Notes: generated by a model from the letters alone, not told the origin. A DNA stretch of 53,850 nucleotides from Flavobacteriaceae bacterium (GCA_002702895.1 PACX01000015.1:67240-121089), one strand, 5' to 3'; positions 25,741 through 34,568 are shown, counted from the first letter of the stretch. A program made the numbers and translations.

Positions 25741-27113
25741 AAAAACCGTTAATTTTAGTTCTGTTTTTTTCCTTTTTTTCTTATTCTCAAGAAGGAATTA
25801 TTGATTATTTATTGGTTGAAAAAGACTCTTCTTCTTTTTATACTTTTACAAAAGAGGGTGTCTATTTTTCTTCTTTTGACGAAAACAACAAACTTAATTA
25901 TAGCTTTAACTCATACACAAAGCCCCCTCCTAAGACCTTTAAAGATGTTCCAACCAATACTTTTTCTGCGATAAATTTAAATGGCGTTGTGTATTTATTA
26001 TACCCTGGCGGAGGAATGTTATATCAATATTCTCAAGGCGCTATTGAACGAATAGATGAAAGCTTCCCGCATCGCAACCAGTTTGCTGGGTTTTTCTTTG
26101 CTTATAACGATGAGCTTTATCTTCTTGGAGGGTATGGATATTGGGCTTCTAAAAACTTCTTAACTAAGTTTAATTTTGACTCTAGGTCCTGGGAATTTCT
26201 CTCAATTTCTGGGGAGACCCCAAAAGGCGGAATAAACCAGGGCTCCTTTATACAGGGTAAAAACTCAATTTATGTTTTTGACTTTTTTTCAACACAGCCC
26301 GAAAGTTTAGTTGACAAAAAAAACGATTTTCTTTACGAATTAAATCTTTCAAAATTTTTGTGGATTAAAAAAGGTCGGCTTTCTTCTGCTTCACCTGCTA
26401 TTTCAATTGAAGAAGCAATGCTTTCAGTTCGTGTAAAATATGGCAATTCTCTTTTTGAAAGGGCTGAAAACACAAGTGCTTTTAGAATAGTCGATCCTTT
26501 AAGGAATTGTGTTAAAATATACTCCTCCGAAAATGAGCTTTCTAAACTAAGCAAAAATTCTATTTTCATTGGTTCGAAAATTGTATATGCTTCTCAAAGC
26601 GCTGACAACAGTACATTTAAAATTACTTTTGCAGAAATTAATAGCTATCCTCTTATTAGTACACAAAAGCATGTATTGGACAGCCAAGATGTCTTTCTAA
26701 AATATATAGTTTTTTCATCATTGTTTCTGGCTTTTCTTATTATATTTTTATTTGCTTTTTTTAAAAATCGAGACACGCTATACTCTCTTTCTGAATTGTC
26801 TCTGTTCAATGAAAAAGGGCTTATTATCCTTACAAAAGAAGAGTCTCAAATATTACAGCTTTTTGCAGATTCTATAATTGTAGAAAATAATTCAATTTTA
26901 GAGGTTTTTTCTGATGAAAGCAAGTCTTTTGATGCAATTATTAAAAGAAAAAACAAGGCTATTAAAGAGCTAAATCATCGTTTTAATAAAGTCTTTAAGA
27001 AAGATTTGATTTTTAAAAACCCAGACAAATTTGATTCAAGACAAATTGTTTATTCCTTAGGTTCAAAAACTCGTATTTTAAAAGATCTTACCAATCCCTC
27101 CTCCCGCGTCTAA
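25737..27113 (+). CDS. Kelch-domain membrane protein with cytoplasmic winged-helix-like tail (copy 2)
   Basis: Unnamed 458-residue paralogue of the protein at 23266-24675. It has a signal peptide (1-18, ending SYSQ) and an extracytoplasmic Kelch-like domain (19-318). The blade core ELYLLGGYGYWASKNFLTKF (126-145) aligns closely with copy 1: shared RNQ, LY, GGYG, W, KN and a terminal W-E. One membrane helix (322-343) leads to a cytoplasmic tail of about 115 residues. There LTKEESQILQLF and KRKNKAIKELNHRFNKVF align with copy 1 and look like two helices of a winged-helix fold. It starts inside the wecA stop (ATGA), so it is co-translated with wecA. Function unknown; a membrane regulator of glycan synthesis is my inference. 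Confidence 0.75.
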   Translation: MKKPLILVLFFSFFSYSQEGIIDYLLVEKDSSSFYTFTKEGVYFSSFDENNKLNYSFNSYTKPPPKTFKDVPTNTFSAINLNGVVYLLYPGGGMLYQYSQGAIERIDESFPHRNQFAGFFFAYNDELYLLGGYGYWASKNFLTKFNFDSRSWEFLSISGETPKGGINQGSFIQGKNSIYVFDFFSTQPESLVDKKNDFLYELNLSKFLWIKKGRLSSASPAISIEEAMLSVRVKYGNSLFERAENTSAFRIVDPLRNCVKIYSSENELSKLSKNSIFIGSKIVYASQSADNSTFKITFAEINSYPLISTQKHVLDSQDVFLKYIVFSSLFLAFLIIFLFAFFKNRDTLYSLSELSLFNEKGLIILTKEESQILQLFADSIIVENNSILEVFSDESKSFDAIIKRKNKAIKELNHRFNKVFKKDLIFKNPDKFDSRQIVYSLGSKTRILKDLTNPSSRV

Positions 27114-27115
27114 TT

Positions 27116-28612
27116 TCATATCGTGTTTATTTTCTCTACTATTTCCCTGTCATTTGACAATCTTGGCAATTTATTTTGCCCTCCTAATTTACCAATTCTT
27201 TTCATGTAGTTTTTAAATTTTCCTTTTTTTACTACTATAATTTCTAACTCTTTCAAAACCTTTCCGTCTATCAAGTCTTTATAGTACGTGTTTCGTTTTT
27301 TTAAATTTTCATCTATTTTTTTTGCAAACATCCTAATCTTTTCCTTGCTTGGTACAATTTCAAATTCTATCCACCATTCATGAAAAGGAAGCCCTTTTTT
27401 AGGATTAATCTTAGGGGCTACAGTGAATTCATTTATGCTAATTTTACTAAATTTCATTGCATCTTTTAACGCACCATCTACTTCCCCTCCAATTACATGC
27501 TCGCCAAATGCAGAAATAAAGTGCTTATACCTTCCTGTCACTAGTATTTTGTGTGGACACAAAGAAACAAAGCTAACTGTATCTCCAGTATTATATGCCC
27601 AAAGGCCCGCCGTTGAAGAAACAATTAAAACATAATTTATGCCTATTCTTACGTTTCCTACATTGTGTCTTTTTGGCTCTTTCTTCTTCATTTCTTCAAC
27701 CTCAATAAATTCATAATAAATTCCTGAATTTAGTTGAAGTAATAGCCCCTTCGAGTTTTGAGAGTCTTGATATGCAAAGAAACCTTCTGAGGCAGGATAG
27801 TATTCAATACTGTCCATTTTCTTGCCAATAAGTTTTTGAAAAGCATTTTTATATGGCTCAAAGTTTACTCCCCCATAAACAAATAGATTAAAGTTTGGAA
27901 AAATTTCTGAAACTGTGCCTTTATTTCCTAACTCTTTTAATGCCTCAAAATACATTTGAACCCAAGGAGGAATCCCCCCAATTACAGCCATGTCCTCTTT
28001 GATGGTTTCTTTTGTAATTTCACTAATCTTTTTCTCCCAATCTTCAATACAGTTTGTTTTCCAGCTTGGCATAATATTGGCTTTCAAATAGGACGGCGTA
28101 ACATGTGCGATTATCCCGGAAAGCCTTCCTGTTTTAATTCCATTTTTTTTTACTAGTAAAGGGCTTCCTTGTAAAAAAATAACTTTTTTGTTGAGAAATT
28201 CTGTTTTTCCTGTCTCTTTAATATAATGAAAAATAGCATCCCTTGATCCTTTCGTGTGGGTTGGCAAAGATTCATTGCTTATTGGAATATATTTTTCTCC
28301 TGAAGTTGTTCCTGAAGTTTTTGCAAAATATATTGGTTTTCCTGGCCAAAGGACATTTTCCTCTCCACCCATAACCCTTTCAATGTAAGGCCTTAGGCCT
28401 TCATAATCCTGTACTTTTGTGTTTAAAACAAAGTCTTTGTAATTTTTAATTTTTGCAAAGTGATGGTCTTTGCCGAAAGATGTGTTTTTTGCGCTAGCTA
28501 TTAATTTTCTTAAAACATTAGATTGTGTTTTTAAAGGCTGCCTTGTCCATTTTCTTATTTTCCAAACATAAAAATTGGCTAAAATTTTTGCTATTATTTC
28601 TTTTATTTTCAT
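27116..28612 (-). CDS. GH3-family acyl-adenylating enzyme
   Basis: A 498-residue protein of the GH3 superfamily, first known as plant auxin-amido synthetases, which adenylate carboxylic acids and pass the acyl group to an amine. The ATP-binding signature FAKTSGTTSGEKYIP (about 105-119) is clear. So are YPASEGFFAYQD (about 297-308) and the GRYKHFISAFGEHV region (about 380-393). Many Bacteroidota carry one copy; the natural substrate is not known. The start is seven bases downstream of the M23 peptidase stop, so the two probably form an operon. It converges with copy 2 of the Kelch genes. Confidence 0.85.
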   Translation of the reverse strand: MKIKEIIAKILANFYVWKIRKWTRQPLKTQSNVLRKLIASAKNTSFGKDHHFAKIKNYKDFVLNTKVQDYEGLRPYIERVMGGEENVLWPGKPIYFAKTSGTTSGEKYIPISNESLPTHTKGSRDAIFHYIKETGKTEFLNKKVIFLQGSPLLVKKNGIKTGRLSGIIAHVTPSYLKANIMPSWKTNCIEDWEKKISEITKETIKEDMAVIGGIPPWVQMYFEALKELGNKGTVSEIFPNFNLFVYGGVNFEPYKNAFQKLIGKKMDSIEYYPASEGFFAYQDSQNSKGLLLQLNSGIYYEFIEVEEMKKKEPKRHNVGNVRIGINYVLIVSSTAGLWAYNTGDTVSFVSLCPHKILVTGRYKHFISAFGEHVIGGEVDGALKDAMKFSKISINEFTVAPKINPKKGLPFHEWWIEFEIVPSKEKIRMFAKKIDENLKKRNTYYKDLIDGKVLKELEIIVVKKGKFKNYMKRIGKLGGQNKLPRLSNDREIVEKINTI

Positions 28613-28618
28613 CCTGTT

Positions 28619-29476
28619 TTATTCAAAAACAACATATTCCTCAGGGTTTACAGGATTTCCCTCTCTCCAAAGTTCAAAGTGAAGGTGAGGGCCAGTGGTT
28701 ATCTCTCCTGTATTTCCAGATAGTGCAATTACTTGGCCTGATTCCACCAAGTCTCCTTGTGACACAAGGGCTGATTCATTATGCTTGTACACGCTTATTA
28801 ATCCAAAAGAATGTTCAATAACTAAAACAAACCCTGTCTGTAATGTCCATTCTGCAAAAACAACAGAGCCATTAGCAATTGACTTGACTGGAGATTTTAA
28901 TGGGGCAGCTATGTCTGTTCCAAAATGTTTGATGCTATAGTCGAATCTAGAAGTTACCTCTCCGCTTATTGGGGAAAATAAAACAAAATCCACCTTTTGT
29001 GTTGCTGACTTGAGAGCATTGAAGCGGTCTTCTTTTTCCACAATACTTCTTAATAAAGAATCTTCTTTTTTTGTTTGGAATTCCAAACTTGCAGATTCCA
29101 GCCTTAGTCTTTCGCCTTCTTCCTGTATCTCTCCTTTTGTAATTTCTCCTGTAATCACTGACCCAATTGAATTTATATATTCTTGATTTTTTTCAATAAC
29201 AAATGTCAGGGAATCAAGGACTTCAATATTATTAATTGCTTTTGATCTTAGTTCTGTAGAATCATAACCTGGAATATATTCTTTTATTGATGTAAAAGCT
29301 ATTAAACAAAGTGTTGTAACAACTATTATTAAGGCTGTTAATGATGCTAGAAAAAAAACATTTAAGCCGCTTAATTTATAAGAAAACCTTTCTTCATAAG
29401 TTGCTTCATTTAATATTACTAGCCTGTATTTATTTAAAAGCCTTTCGCCAAATGGCTTTTTAGTTTTTTCTTTCAT
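28619..29476 (-). CDS. M23-family peptidoglycan endopeptidase (membrane-anchored)
   Basis: A 285-residue protein. It has a short cytoplasmic N terminus and one membrane helix (about 34-58, [21 protein letters not shown]). A periplasmic coiled region is followed by a LytM domain from about 165. Unlike the EnvC-like protein at 1761-2981, the zinc ligands are intact: HFGTD (about 186-190) and HLHFELW (about 265-271). It should therefore be an active metallo-endopeptidase that cuts cross-linked peptides in the cell wall. A perfect -7 box lies eight bases before the ATG. Confidence 0.92.
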   Translation of the reverse strand: MKEKTKKPFGERLLNKYRLVILNEATYEERFSYKLSGLNVFFLASLTALIIVVTTLCLIAFTSIKEYIPGYDSTELRSKAINNIEVLDSLTFVIEKNQEYINSIGSVITGEITKGEIQEEGERLRLESASLEFQTKKEDSLLRSIVEKEDRFNALKSATQKVDFVLFSPISGEVTSRFDYSIKHFGTDIAAPLKSPVKSIANGSVVFAEWTLQTGFVLVIEHSFGLISVYKHNESALVSQGDLVESGQVIALSGNTGEITTGPHLHFELWREGNPVNPEEYVVFE

Positions 29477-29483
29477 TTAATAA

Positions 29484-29491
29484 CAAAGATA
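29484..29491 (-). promoter_or_regulatory. -7 promoter box of the M23 peptidase gene
   Basis: Minus strand TATCTTTG, an exact TAnnTTTG match, ending eight bases before the start codon at 29476. Confidence 0.5.
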
Positions 29492-29561
29492 ATAATAGCT
29501 GTCTATATTCGGAATAAAGGTTATATTTTAAAATATCTCTTAAAAATTCTATTTTTCTTTA

Positions 29562-29569
29562 TATTTTTG
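29562..29569 (+). promoter_or_regulatory. -7 promoter box of tatA
   Basis: TATTTTTG, an exact TAnnTTTG match, 18 bases before the ATG at 29588. It overlaps the TTG that opens the longest frame at 29567, which argues against that TTG as the start. Confidence 0.45.
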
Positions 29570-29587
29570 TTTAAATACATTTTTAAC

Positions 29588-29776
29588 ATGTTATCATTTA
29601 ATTTATTATTAGCAATTGGTCCATGGCAAGTTGTTTTGGTTGCTGTGGTTATTCTTTTGTTGTTTGGTGGAAAGAAAATTCCTGAGCTAATGAAAGGTCT
29701 AGGCAGTGGCATTAAGGAATTTAAAAAAGGCGTAAAAGAGGATGGAGAAGATTCGGGAAAGGCTTCTAAGAAATAG
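29588..29776 (+). CDS. tatA: Sec-independent protein translocase TatA/E
   Basis: A 62-residue pore-forming component of the twin-arginine translocase. It has an N-terminal membrane helix (about 9-24, [18 protein letters not shown]), the hinge [14 protein letters not shown], then an amphipathic helix ([12 protein letters not shown]) and an acidic-basic tail. The Phe-Gly hinge is diagnostic. I start it at the ATG at 29588 rather than the in-frame TTG at 29567, because the TTG belongs to the promoter box. tatC is not in this window. Confidence 0.93.
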   Translation: MLSFNLLLAIGPWQVVLVAVVILLLFGGKKIPELMKGLGSGIKEFKKGVKEDGEDSGKASKK

Positions 29777-29799
29777 GCTTCATTTTTAGTTAATTGTTT

Positions 29800-30780
29800 T
29801 TATTTCTTAATAATTTTTAAAGACTTGAAAATTGCCTCAAGCTCAAAAACTTGTTCTCTTTTTTTTGAAGATGGAGAAAAGACAAAGCCTTCTAAAACAA
29901 CAATTCTTTGGTTTAAAGTGTCCTGTATAATGTAATTTAAAAATGGGCCTGCCATAAAATCATTTTTTACTTCCCATGTCCCTCTTGTTTCTATTGACTT
30001 AAACCCGCTTAATTTTACTTTTTTGCGATATGGCATATATGCCTCTTCAGTAATCATGTGGGAGTTTTTATTTCTTCCTGGTACAAATAATTTACCTATA
30101 GAGTCTCTTGTTTTTATAATTTCATCAAGGCTATAAAATCTTAAAGATTTTTTTTGGGGCAGCTGATATGCTATGATGTTGATGCTTCCGTTTTTTGTCT
30201 CTTTTTGAAACCAAATAAATTTGTTTTTGTCTTTTTTGAAAAGCTTGTATGCAGAAGGAATTGTTAAGTCAATCGAAAATAAAGATTTTAAATCTTCTTG
30301 TTTAAGGAGAGATATTTTCATTCTTCTTTGTTTTTCTTTTAAATCATTGTTTTTTATTTCTTGTGTAATATTTTTTTTGTTGTTTTTAATTTTGTCAATT
30401 ATTTTTTCCTCATTAGATCCTAAAAACCTTCCCACGATTTGCGGTTTAGCAAACTGGTCTCTCAACAACATAAAGGTGTCTTTTTTGGTTTTCTGAACAA
30501 TTAATATGTTTCTGCTTTGTCTGGCAAAATCTGAAAATACGCTAAGAGGGATCTGTTTTAAAGAAAAAATTGGCTCTTGTTGAGGCAACCCTATAAACTC
30601 TGATGCAAAAGCGTCTCTAATCGCCTCCCCTACAGATGAATTCCATAAAGAATTTTCTATTACTACAGTAACCGTATTTATATTACCACTAGATTCTGGC
30701 TTATAAACTGTTTTGTTGTTTTGGCATGCAAATAAAAAGCATGTTATAATAAGAAAACTTTTATAGCTCAATTTTTTCAT
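29800..30780 (-). CDS. DUF4837 family lipoprotein
   Basis: A 326-residue predicted lipoprotein with signal peptide and lipobox LFAC (about residue 18), then a soluble domain. It matches the DUF4837 family of Bacteroidota, of unknown function. The conserved-looking segment is around GTWEVKNDFMAGPFLNYIIQD near residues 262-282. The start at 30780 is preferred to the in-frame ATG seven codons upstream because it begins directly with the signal peptide (MKKLSYKSFL). It starts one base after the pgk stop, so it is co-transcribed with pgk. Confidence 0.72.
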   Translation of the reverse strand: MKKLSYKSFLIITCFLFACQNNKTVYKPESSGNINTVTVVIENSLWNSSVGEAIRDAFASEFIGLPQQEPIFSLKQIPLSVFSDFARQSRNILIVQKTKKDTFMLLRDQFAKPQIVGRFLGSNEEKIIDKIKNNKKNITQEIKNNDLKEKQRRMKISLLKQEDLKSLFSIDLTIPSAYKLFKKDKNKFIWFQKETKNGSINIIAYQLPQKKSLRFYSLDEIIKTRDSIGKLFVPGRNKNSHMITEEAYMPYRKKVKLSGFKSIETRGTWEVKNDFMAGPFLNYIIQDTLNQRIVVLEGFVFSPSSKKREQVFELEAIFKSLKIIKK

Positions 30781-30781
30781 T

Positions 30782-31969
30782 TTAGTTTGACAAAGCCTCA
30801 ATTCCAGGCAAACTCTTACCTTCTAGGCTTTCAAGCATTGCTCCCCCTCCAGTCGAAACATAGCTTACTTTATTTTCAAAATTAAATTTTTTTACTGCAG
30901 CCACAGAATCCCCTCCTCCAACTAGGGAAAACGCTCCTCTTTTTGTGCTTTTCGCTACGTAATTCCCTATTGAAATTGTTCCTTTCGAGAAACTCTCTAA
31001 TTCAAAAACACCTATTGGTCCATTCCATAATATTGTTTTAGAAGACATAATTGCTTCTTTAAACACCTTTATTGATTCTGGGCCAGAATCTAATCCTTGC
31101 CATTTTGGAGGGATTTTATTTATTTCAAAAATTTTTTTGCTTCCTGTGTTTGAAAATTCTTTTGAACATAAAACATCAATAGGCAGGTAAATTTTTACTT
31201 GTTTTTTTTTTGCTTCCTTTAAAATTGATAGCGCTAGCGTCATTTTGTTTTCTTCAAAAATTGAACCCCCTATACTTCCGCCTAATGCTTTAATAAAAGT
31301 GAAGGCCATCCCTCCTCCAATAATAATTTTATCAACCTTCTCTAAAATATTTTCAATTATAGTAATCTTAGATGACACCTTGGCTCCTCCAAGTATTGCT
31401 AACACGGGTTTTTCTCCATTTTTTAGAACTTTTTTTATTGCCTTTACTTCATTATAAAGAAGCAGTCCTGAATATTTTTTGTTTTTAAACAGACCGGCCA
31501 TGGTTGTTGTAGAGGCATGAGCTCTGTGAGCTGTTCCGAAAGCATCATTAATATAACAATCGGCATAAGAAGCCAGCTTTTTAGCAAAATTTTTATCTCC
31601 CTTGACCTCTTCGGGATAAAATCTTAAGTTTTCCAAAAGCAATACCTCCCCTGGCTTTAAGTCTTCAACAATTTGTTTTGTCACGTTGCCTGTGGCCTCT
31701 TCAGCAAATTTCACCCTTACATTTAAAACCTTTTCAATTTCTGGAATTATATTTATAAACGAAAGTCGCTTTTCTTTCTTTTTAGGCCGCCCTAAATGAG
31801 AAATTAAAATACAGCTTCCGCCGTCATTTATTACTTTTAATATTGTCGGCTTTGCGGCTTTAATTCGAGAAGAGTCAATTACATTGCTGTTTATGTCTAG
31901 GGGAACATTGAAGTCTACTCTAATAATGGCTTTAAGGCCTTCAAAGCATTTTTTTTCAACTGAAACCAT
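30782..31969 (-). CDS. pgk: Phosphoglycerate kinase
   Basis: Transfers phosphate from 1,3-bisphosphoglycerate to ADP in glycolysis. The 395-residue two-domain protein has the N-terminal signature RVDFNVPLD (about 17-25). It also has SHLGRPK (about 60-66), the GTAHRAHAS motif (about 146-154), KPVLAILGGAKVSSKI and the C-terminal nucleotide loop GGGDSVAAVKK (about 352-362). Length is normal. It has its own -7 box and is followed by the DUF4837 lipoprotein gene in the same transcript. Confidence 0.98.
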   Translation of the reverse strand: MVSVEKKCFEGLKAIIRVDFNVPLDINSNVIDSSRIKAAKPTILKVINDGGSCILISHLGRPKKKEKRLSFINIIPEIEKVLNVRVKFAEEATGNVTKQIVEDLKPGEVLLLENLRFYPEEVKGDKNFAKKLASYADCYINDAFGTAHRAHASTTTMAGLFKNKKYSGLLLYNEVKAIKKVLKNGEKPVLAILGGAKVSSKITIIENILEKVDKIIIGGGMAFTFIKALGGSIGGSIFEENKMTLALSILKEAKKKQVKIYLPIDVLCSKEFSNTGSKKIFEINKIPPKWQGLDSGPESIKVFKEAIMSSKTILWNGPIGVFELESFSKGTISIGNYVAKSTKRGAFSLVGGGDSVAAVKKFNFENKVSYVSTGGGAMLESLEGKSLPGIEALSN

Positions 31970-31988
31970 CTTGGAATCTCTTTGTTTT

Positions 31989-31996
31989 CAAAGATA
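31989..31996 (-). promoter_or_regulatory. -7 promoter box of pgk
   Basis: Minus strand TATCTTTG, an exact TAnnTTTG match, ending 19 bases before the start codon at 31969. It lies in a 72-base region divergent from holB. Confidence 0.5.
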
Positions 31997-32029
31997 TGCA
32001 TTTATTAAATTTATAGATTAGAATTCTGT

Positions 32030-32037
32030 TATATTTG
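32030..32037 (+). promoter_or_regulatory. -7 promoter box of holB
   Basis: TATATTTG, an exact TAnnTTTG match, ending only four bases before the ATG at 32042. If used, the mRNA would begin at or inside the start codon. Confidence 0.45.
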
Positions 32038-32041
32038 AAGG

Positions 32042-33172
32042 ATGTTATTTAGGGATGTTATTGGCAATACGTTAATTAAAAAAGAGCTCTTAAGGGTTAT
32101 TAAGTCCGGGAGAATTCCTCACAGTCAGTTGATTTCTGGGCCTAAAGGTTCCGGTGGTTTACCTATGGCTATTGCTTATGCAAGAGAACTTTTGTGTAAG
32201 GGCGTTGGTAAAAGCGCCGAAAGCTGTAATATTAAAATTAGCAATCTAAAGCATCCTGATTTACATTTGGCTTTCCCTGTTGCCAATTCCTCTGAAGTAA
32301 AAGGCAAAATAATTTCTTCAAATTTCATTACTAGTTTTAGAGATTTTTTTGATCATAGCCCTTATGGCAGTTTATATGATTGGTATCTACACATTGGGAT
32401 AGACAACAAACAGGGTAAAATTGGGAAAGACGAAGCTGAAGATATTATAAAAAAACTTTCATTAAGGTCATATGAAGGGGGCTGGAAATGTTTAATTCTG
32501 TGGATGCCTGAAAAAATGAATTCGTCCGCTACAAACAAACTTTTAAAGCTAATTGAGGAGCCTCCTAAAAATACTGTTTTCTTATTTGTTTCAGAGTCTC
32601 CTATGTTTTTAATGGACACGCTATTATCTCGTTGTCAGAAAATCTCTCTAAAAAAAGTTTCTATTAAAGAGATTGAAAAATCCTTGATAAAAAAAGGGCA
32701 TTCTATTGAAGACTCCAGGCGGGCAGCTTTTGTTTCAAACGGCAATTACAATAAAGCTTTATCCTTTTTGAAAGGATCTGAAAATGACATTTTATTTGAA
32801 GGATGGTTTCAATCCTGGGTCAGGTCTGCGTTCAAGGTTAAAAAAAATAAAGAGGCGGTATTAGAGCTAATTGATTGGAGCAAAAAAATTTCAAAGTCTG
32901 GAAGAGAAACCCAGAAAAGTTTTATAAGCTATAGTTTAGAAGTTTTTAGACAAGCTATGCTGACAAACTATGGGCTTCCTCAAATTACAAACTATACTTC
33001 TTCTACAGATTTTAATTTTGAAAACTTTTCAAAATATATTGGCGGGTCAAATATTGAGGAAATTTTTGTTGAGCTTGAAAAAGCAAGTTTAAATATTCAA
33101 TCTAATGGAAATCCCAATATGGTTTTTTCTGATCTCTCTTTAAAACTGACTCGATTAATTCATAAAAATTAA
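32042..33172 (+). CDS. holB: DNA polymerase III delta' subunit
   Basis: Clamp-loader subunit that helps load the sliding clamp at the replication fork. The 376-residue AAA+ protein begins LFRDVIGNTLIKKELLRVI. It has a degenerate P-loop GPKGSGGLP (about 37-45), the zinc-module Cys residues (LLCKG and SAESCNI), and the SRC motif (LLSRCQKI, about 195-202). The text APEKMNSSATNKLLKLIEEPP-like segment (WMPEKMNSSATNKLLKLI) is typical of delta'. The following DoxX-like gene begins four bases after its stop. Confidence 0.9.
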   Translation: MLFRDVIGNTLIKKELLRVIKSGRIPHSQLISGPKGSGGLPMAIAYARELLCKGVGKSAESCNIKISNLKHPDLHLAFPVANSSEVKGKIISSNFITSFRDFFDHSPYGSLYDWYLHIGIDNKQGKIGKDEAEDIIKKLSLRSYEGGWKCLILWMPEKMNSSATNKLLKLIEEPPKNTVFLFVSESPMFLMDTLLSRCQKISLKKVSIKEIEKSLIKKGHSIEDSRRAAFVSNGNYNKALSFLKGSENDILFEGWFQSWVRSAFKVKKNKEAVLELIDWSKKISKSGRETQKSFISYSLEVFRQAMLTNYGLPQITNYTSSTDFNFENFSKYIGGSNIEEIFVELEKASLNIQSNGNPNMVFSDLSLKLTRLIHKN

Positions 33173-33176
33173 AATT

Positions 33177-33563
33177 ATGGCTAGCTCTAAAATTGCATTC
33201 CTACTAATCTTGTGTTTTTTTACAATAGTTTTTATACAAAGTGGACTGGACAAGGTTTTTGATAAAAAAAATAATTTGTCCTATTTATACTCTCTTCTCG
33301 GGTCTTTCTTCTCGGCTGGATTAATTCGCCTTGCTTTTTATAGTGTTACAATACTGGAACTCTTTTCAGGCCTATTCTGTGCTTTAGGCCTAATTCATTA
33401 TTTTTTTAGCAGTTCGTCATTGTATGGGGTTGTGGGTATAATTATTGGCTCCTTTGCTCTGCTTATTCTTCTAGTTGGTCAGCGAGTTTCAAAAAACTAT
33501 GAAGGTGCAAAAACCTTAACTGTTTATTTTATTTTAGCAATGCTTGGTCTTTTATTGTCTTAG
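33177..33563 (+). CDS. DoxX-like integral membrane protein
   Basis: A 128-residue protein with four predicted membrane helices (about 7-25, 42-62, 66-92, 108-127). It has the motif FIQSGLDKV in helix one and a Gly/Glu pair in ILELFSGLF. This matches the DoxX/DoxD-like fold; the biochemical role of this group is unclear. It begins four bases after holB and probably shares its transcript. The 129 bases that follow, up to the converging methyltransferase, hold no recognisable element. Confidence 0.7.
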   Translation: MASSKIAFLLILCFFTIVFIQSGLDKVFDKKNNLSYLYSLLGSFFSAGLIRLAFYSVTILELFSGLFCALGLIHYFFSSSSLYGVVGIIIGSFALLILLVGQRVSKNYEGAKTLTVYFILAMLGLLLS

Positions 33564-33692
33564 CCTATCGCAAAACCCCTTTGTCATAGTTTTTTATTAT
33601 TCTTTTTAGTCATAAAGATCGAGCTTAAGACATTATTGACAGTATTCAATCACATTCTCTTTGGGAGGAAACAAAAGCTCTTTAAATTAGCT

Positions 33693-34541
33693 TTAATTGG
33701 ATTTTTTTATAAAAAAATATATTTGTGAAGAGAAGTTTTTTGAAAAAAGGCCATTTATGTTTGAAATCGCTCCAATTATAACCCCTTTAAAAAAAGACAT
33801 TTTGCTTTTTTTGATTTTTTCAGATAGAATTGAGATATAAAAAGAATCCAGTATTAAAGGGCTGACTTTTGTTTGTTCAAAGCCTAAAGGCTCTAAAATA
33901 TTCTCTAAAGATTTTGAAGAGAAATGCCGTAAATGCCTAGGCACATCCCAAGCTGCCCAATTATGTTTATAATATTTTGCGTCCAAAGAATTATAGTTTG
34001 GGCAAGCTATTATTAGGCGTCCTCCTTTTTTTAATGAGAAAACGATATTAGCTATAGTTTCCTTAAGGCTGTAAACGTGCTCTAAAGAATGCCAAAAAGT
34101 AATTAAATCAAACTCTTGCTGGTCGCAATTCTTTAACGATTGAGTGTGTTGAACCCCAAGCTTGCTGGCTTCTTTTCTTGCAAATTCTTCCGGTTCAATT
34201 CCCGTTACGCTCCATCCTCTTTTTTTTAAGGCAAACAAAAAATCTCCTGTTCCCGAGCCGACATCTAAAGCATTTCCTGTACTACAAAAAAGTTTTGTAA
34301 CCATTTTAATTTTAACAGAAAGCATAATTTTTTTTGAAACAAAATAAAGCTTAGAAAAAAGAGTTTGTCCTGATTTTTGATGAGACAAGTATTTTTTTGA
34401 ATCATAATACCCAGACATTTTTTCAAATGCGGGCTTTGGCTTTGTTTTTAAAACTTCTGTTTTTACATCGTACTCTAATGAAAAAAACTCTTTGCTTAAA
34501 AAGTGGTCTTTAATTTTGTGTATGTGCCTTTCTTTTTTCAT
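33693..34541 (-). CDS. Class I SAM-dependent methyltransferase
   Basis: A 282-residue protein whose central domain (about 85-190) is a Rossmann methyltransferase. Motif I is ALDVGSGTGDFLFAL (about 91-105), the acidic residue after beta-2 is in VTGIEPEEFA, and motif IV is FDLITFWHSLEH (about 144-155). A segment resembling NWAAWDVPRHLRHFSSKSL follows. Substrate is unknown; relatives act on quinones, lipids or surface glycans. It is the third gene of ybeY-mnmG-methyltransferase, an order often kept in flavobacteria, and a parS site lies just before its ATG. Confidence 0.85.
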   Translation of the reverse strand: MKKERHIHKIKDHFLSKEFFSLEYDVKTEVLKTKPKPAFEKMSGYYDSKKYLSHQKSGQTLFSKLYFVSKKIMLSVKIKMVTKLFCSTGNALDVGSGTGDFLFALKKRGWSVTGIEPEEFARKEASKLGVQHTQSLKNCDQQEFDLITFWHSLEHVYSLKETIANIVFSLKKGGRLIIACPNYNSLDAKYYKHNWAAWDVPRHLRHFSSKSLENILEPLGFEQTKVSPLILDSFYISILSEKIKKSKMSFFKGVIIGAISNINGLFSKNFSSQIYFFIKKSN

Positions 34542-34550
34542 TGTTTTTTG

Positions 34551-34566
34551 TGTTCCACGTGGAACA
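34551..34566. promoter_or_regulatory. parS site (ParB-binding palindrome) 1
   Basis: TGTTCCACGTGGAACA is a perfect 16-bp palindrome, differing from the classical parS TGTTTCACGTGAAACA only at one symmetric pair. It fills most of the 27-base gap between the mnmG stop and the methyltransferase start. ParB loads at parS to organise the origin region for segregation. parA and parB are not in the window. Confidence 0.85.
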
Positions 34567-34568
34567 AA

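Noticed and set aside
29567-29587. TTG start extending tatA by seven residues
   Set aside because: The TTG is part of the TATTTTTG promoter box, and TatA proteins begin just before the membrane helix, as the ATG at 29588 gives.
33564-33692. Possible small gene or RNA between the DoxX-like and methyltransferase genes
   Set aside because: No open frame, stable hairpin with T-run or promoter box could be supported in the 129 bases.
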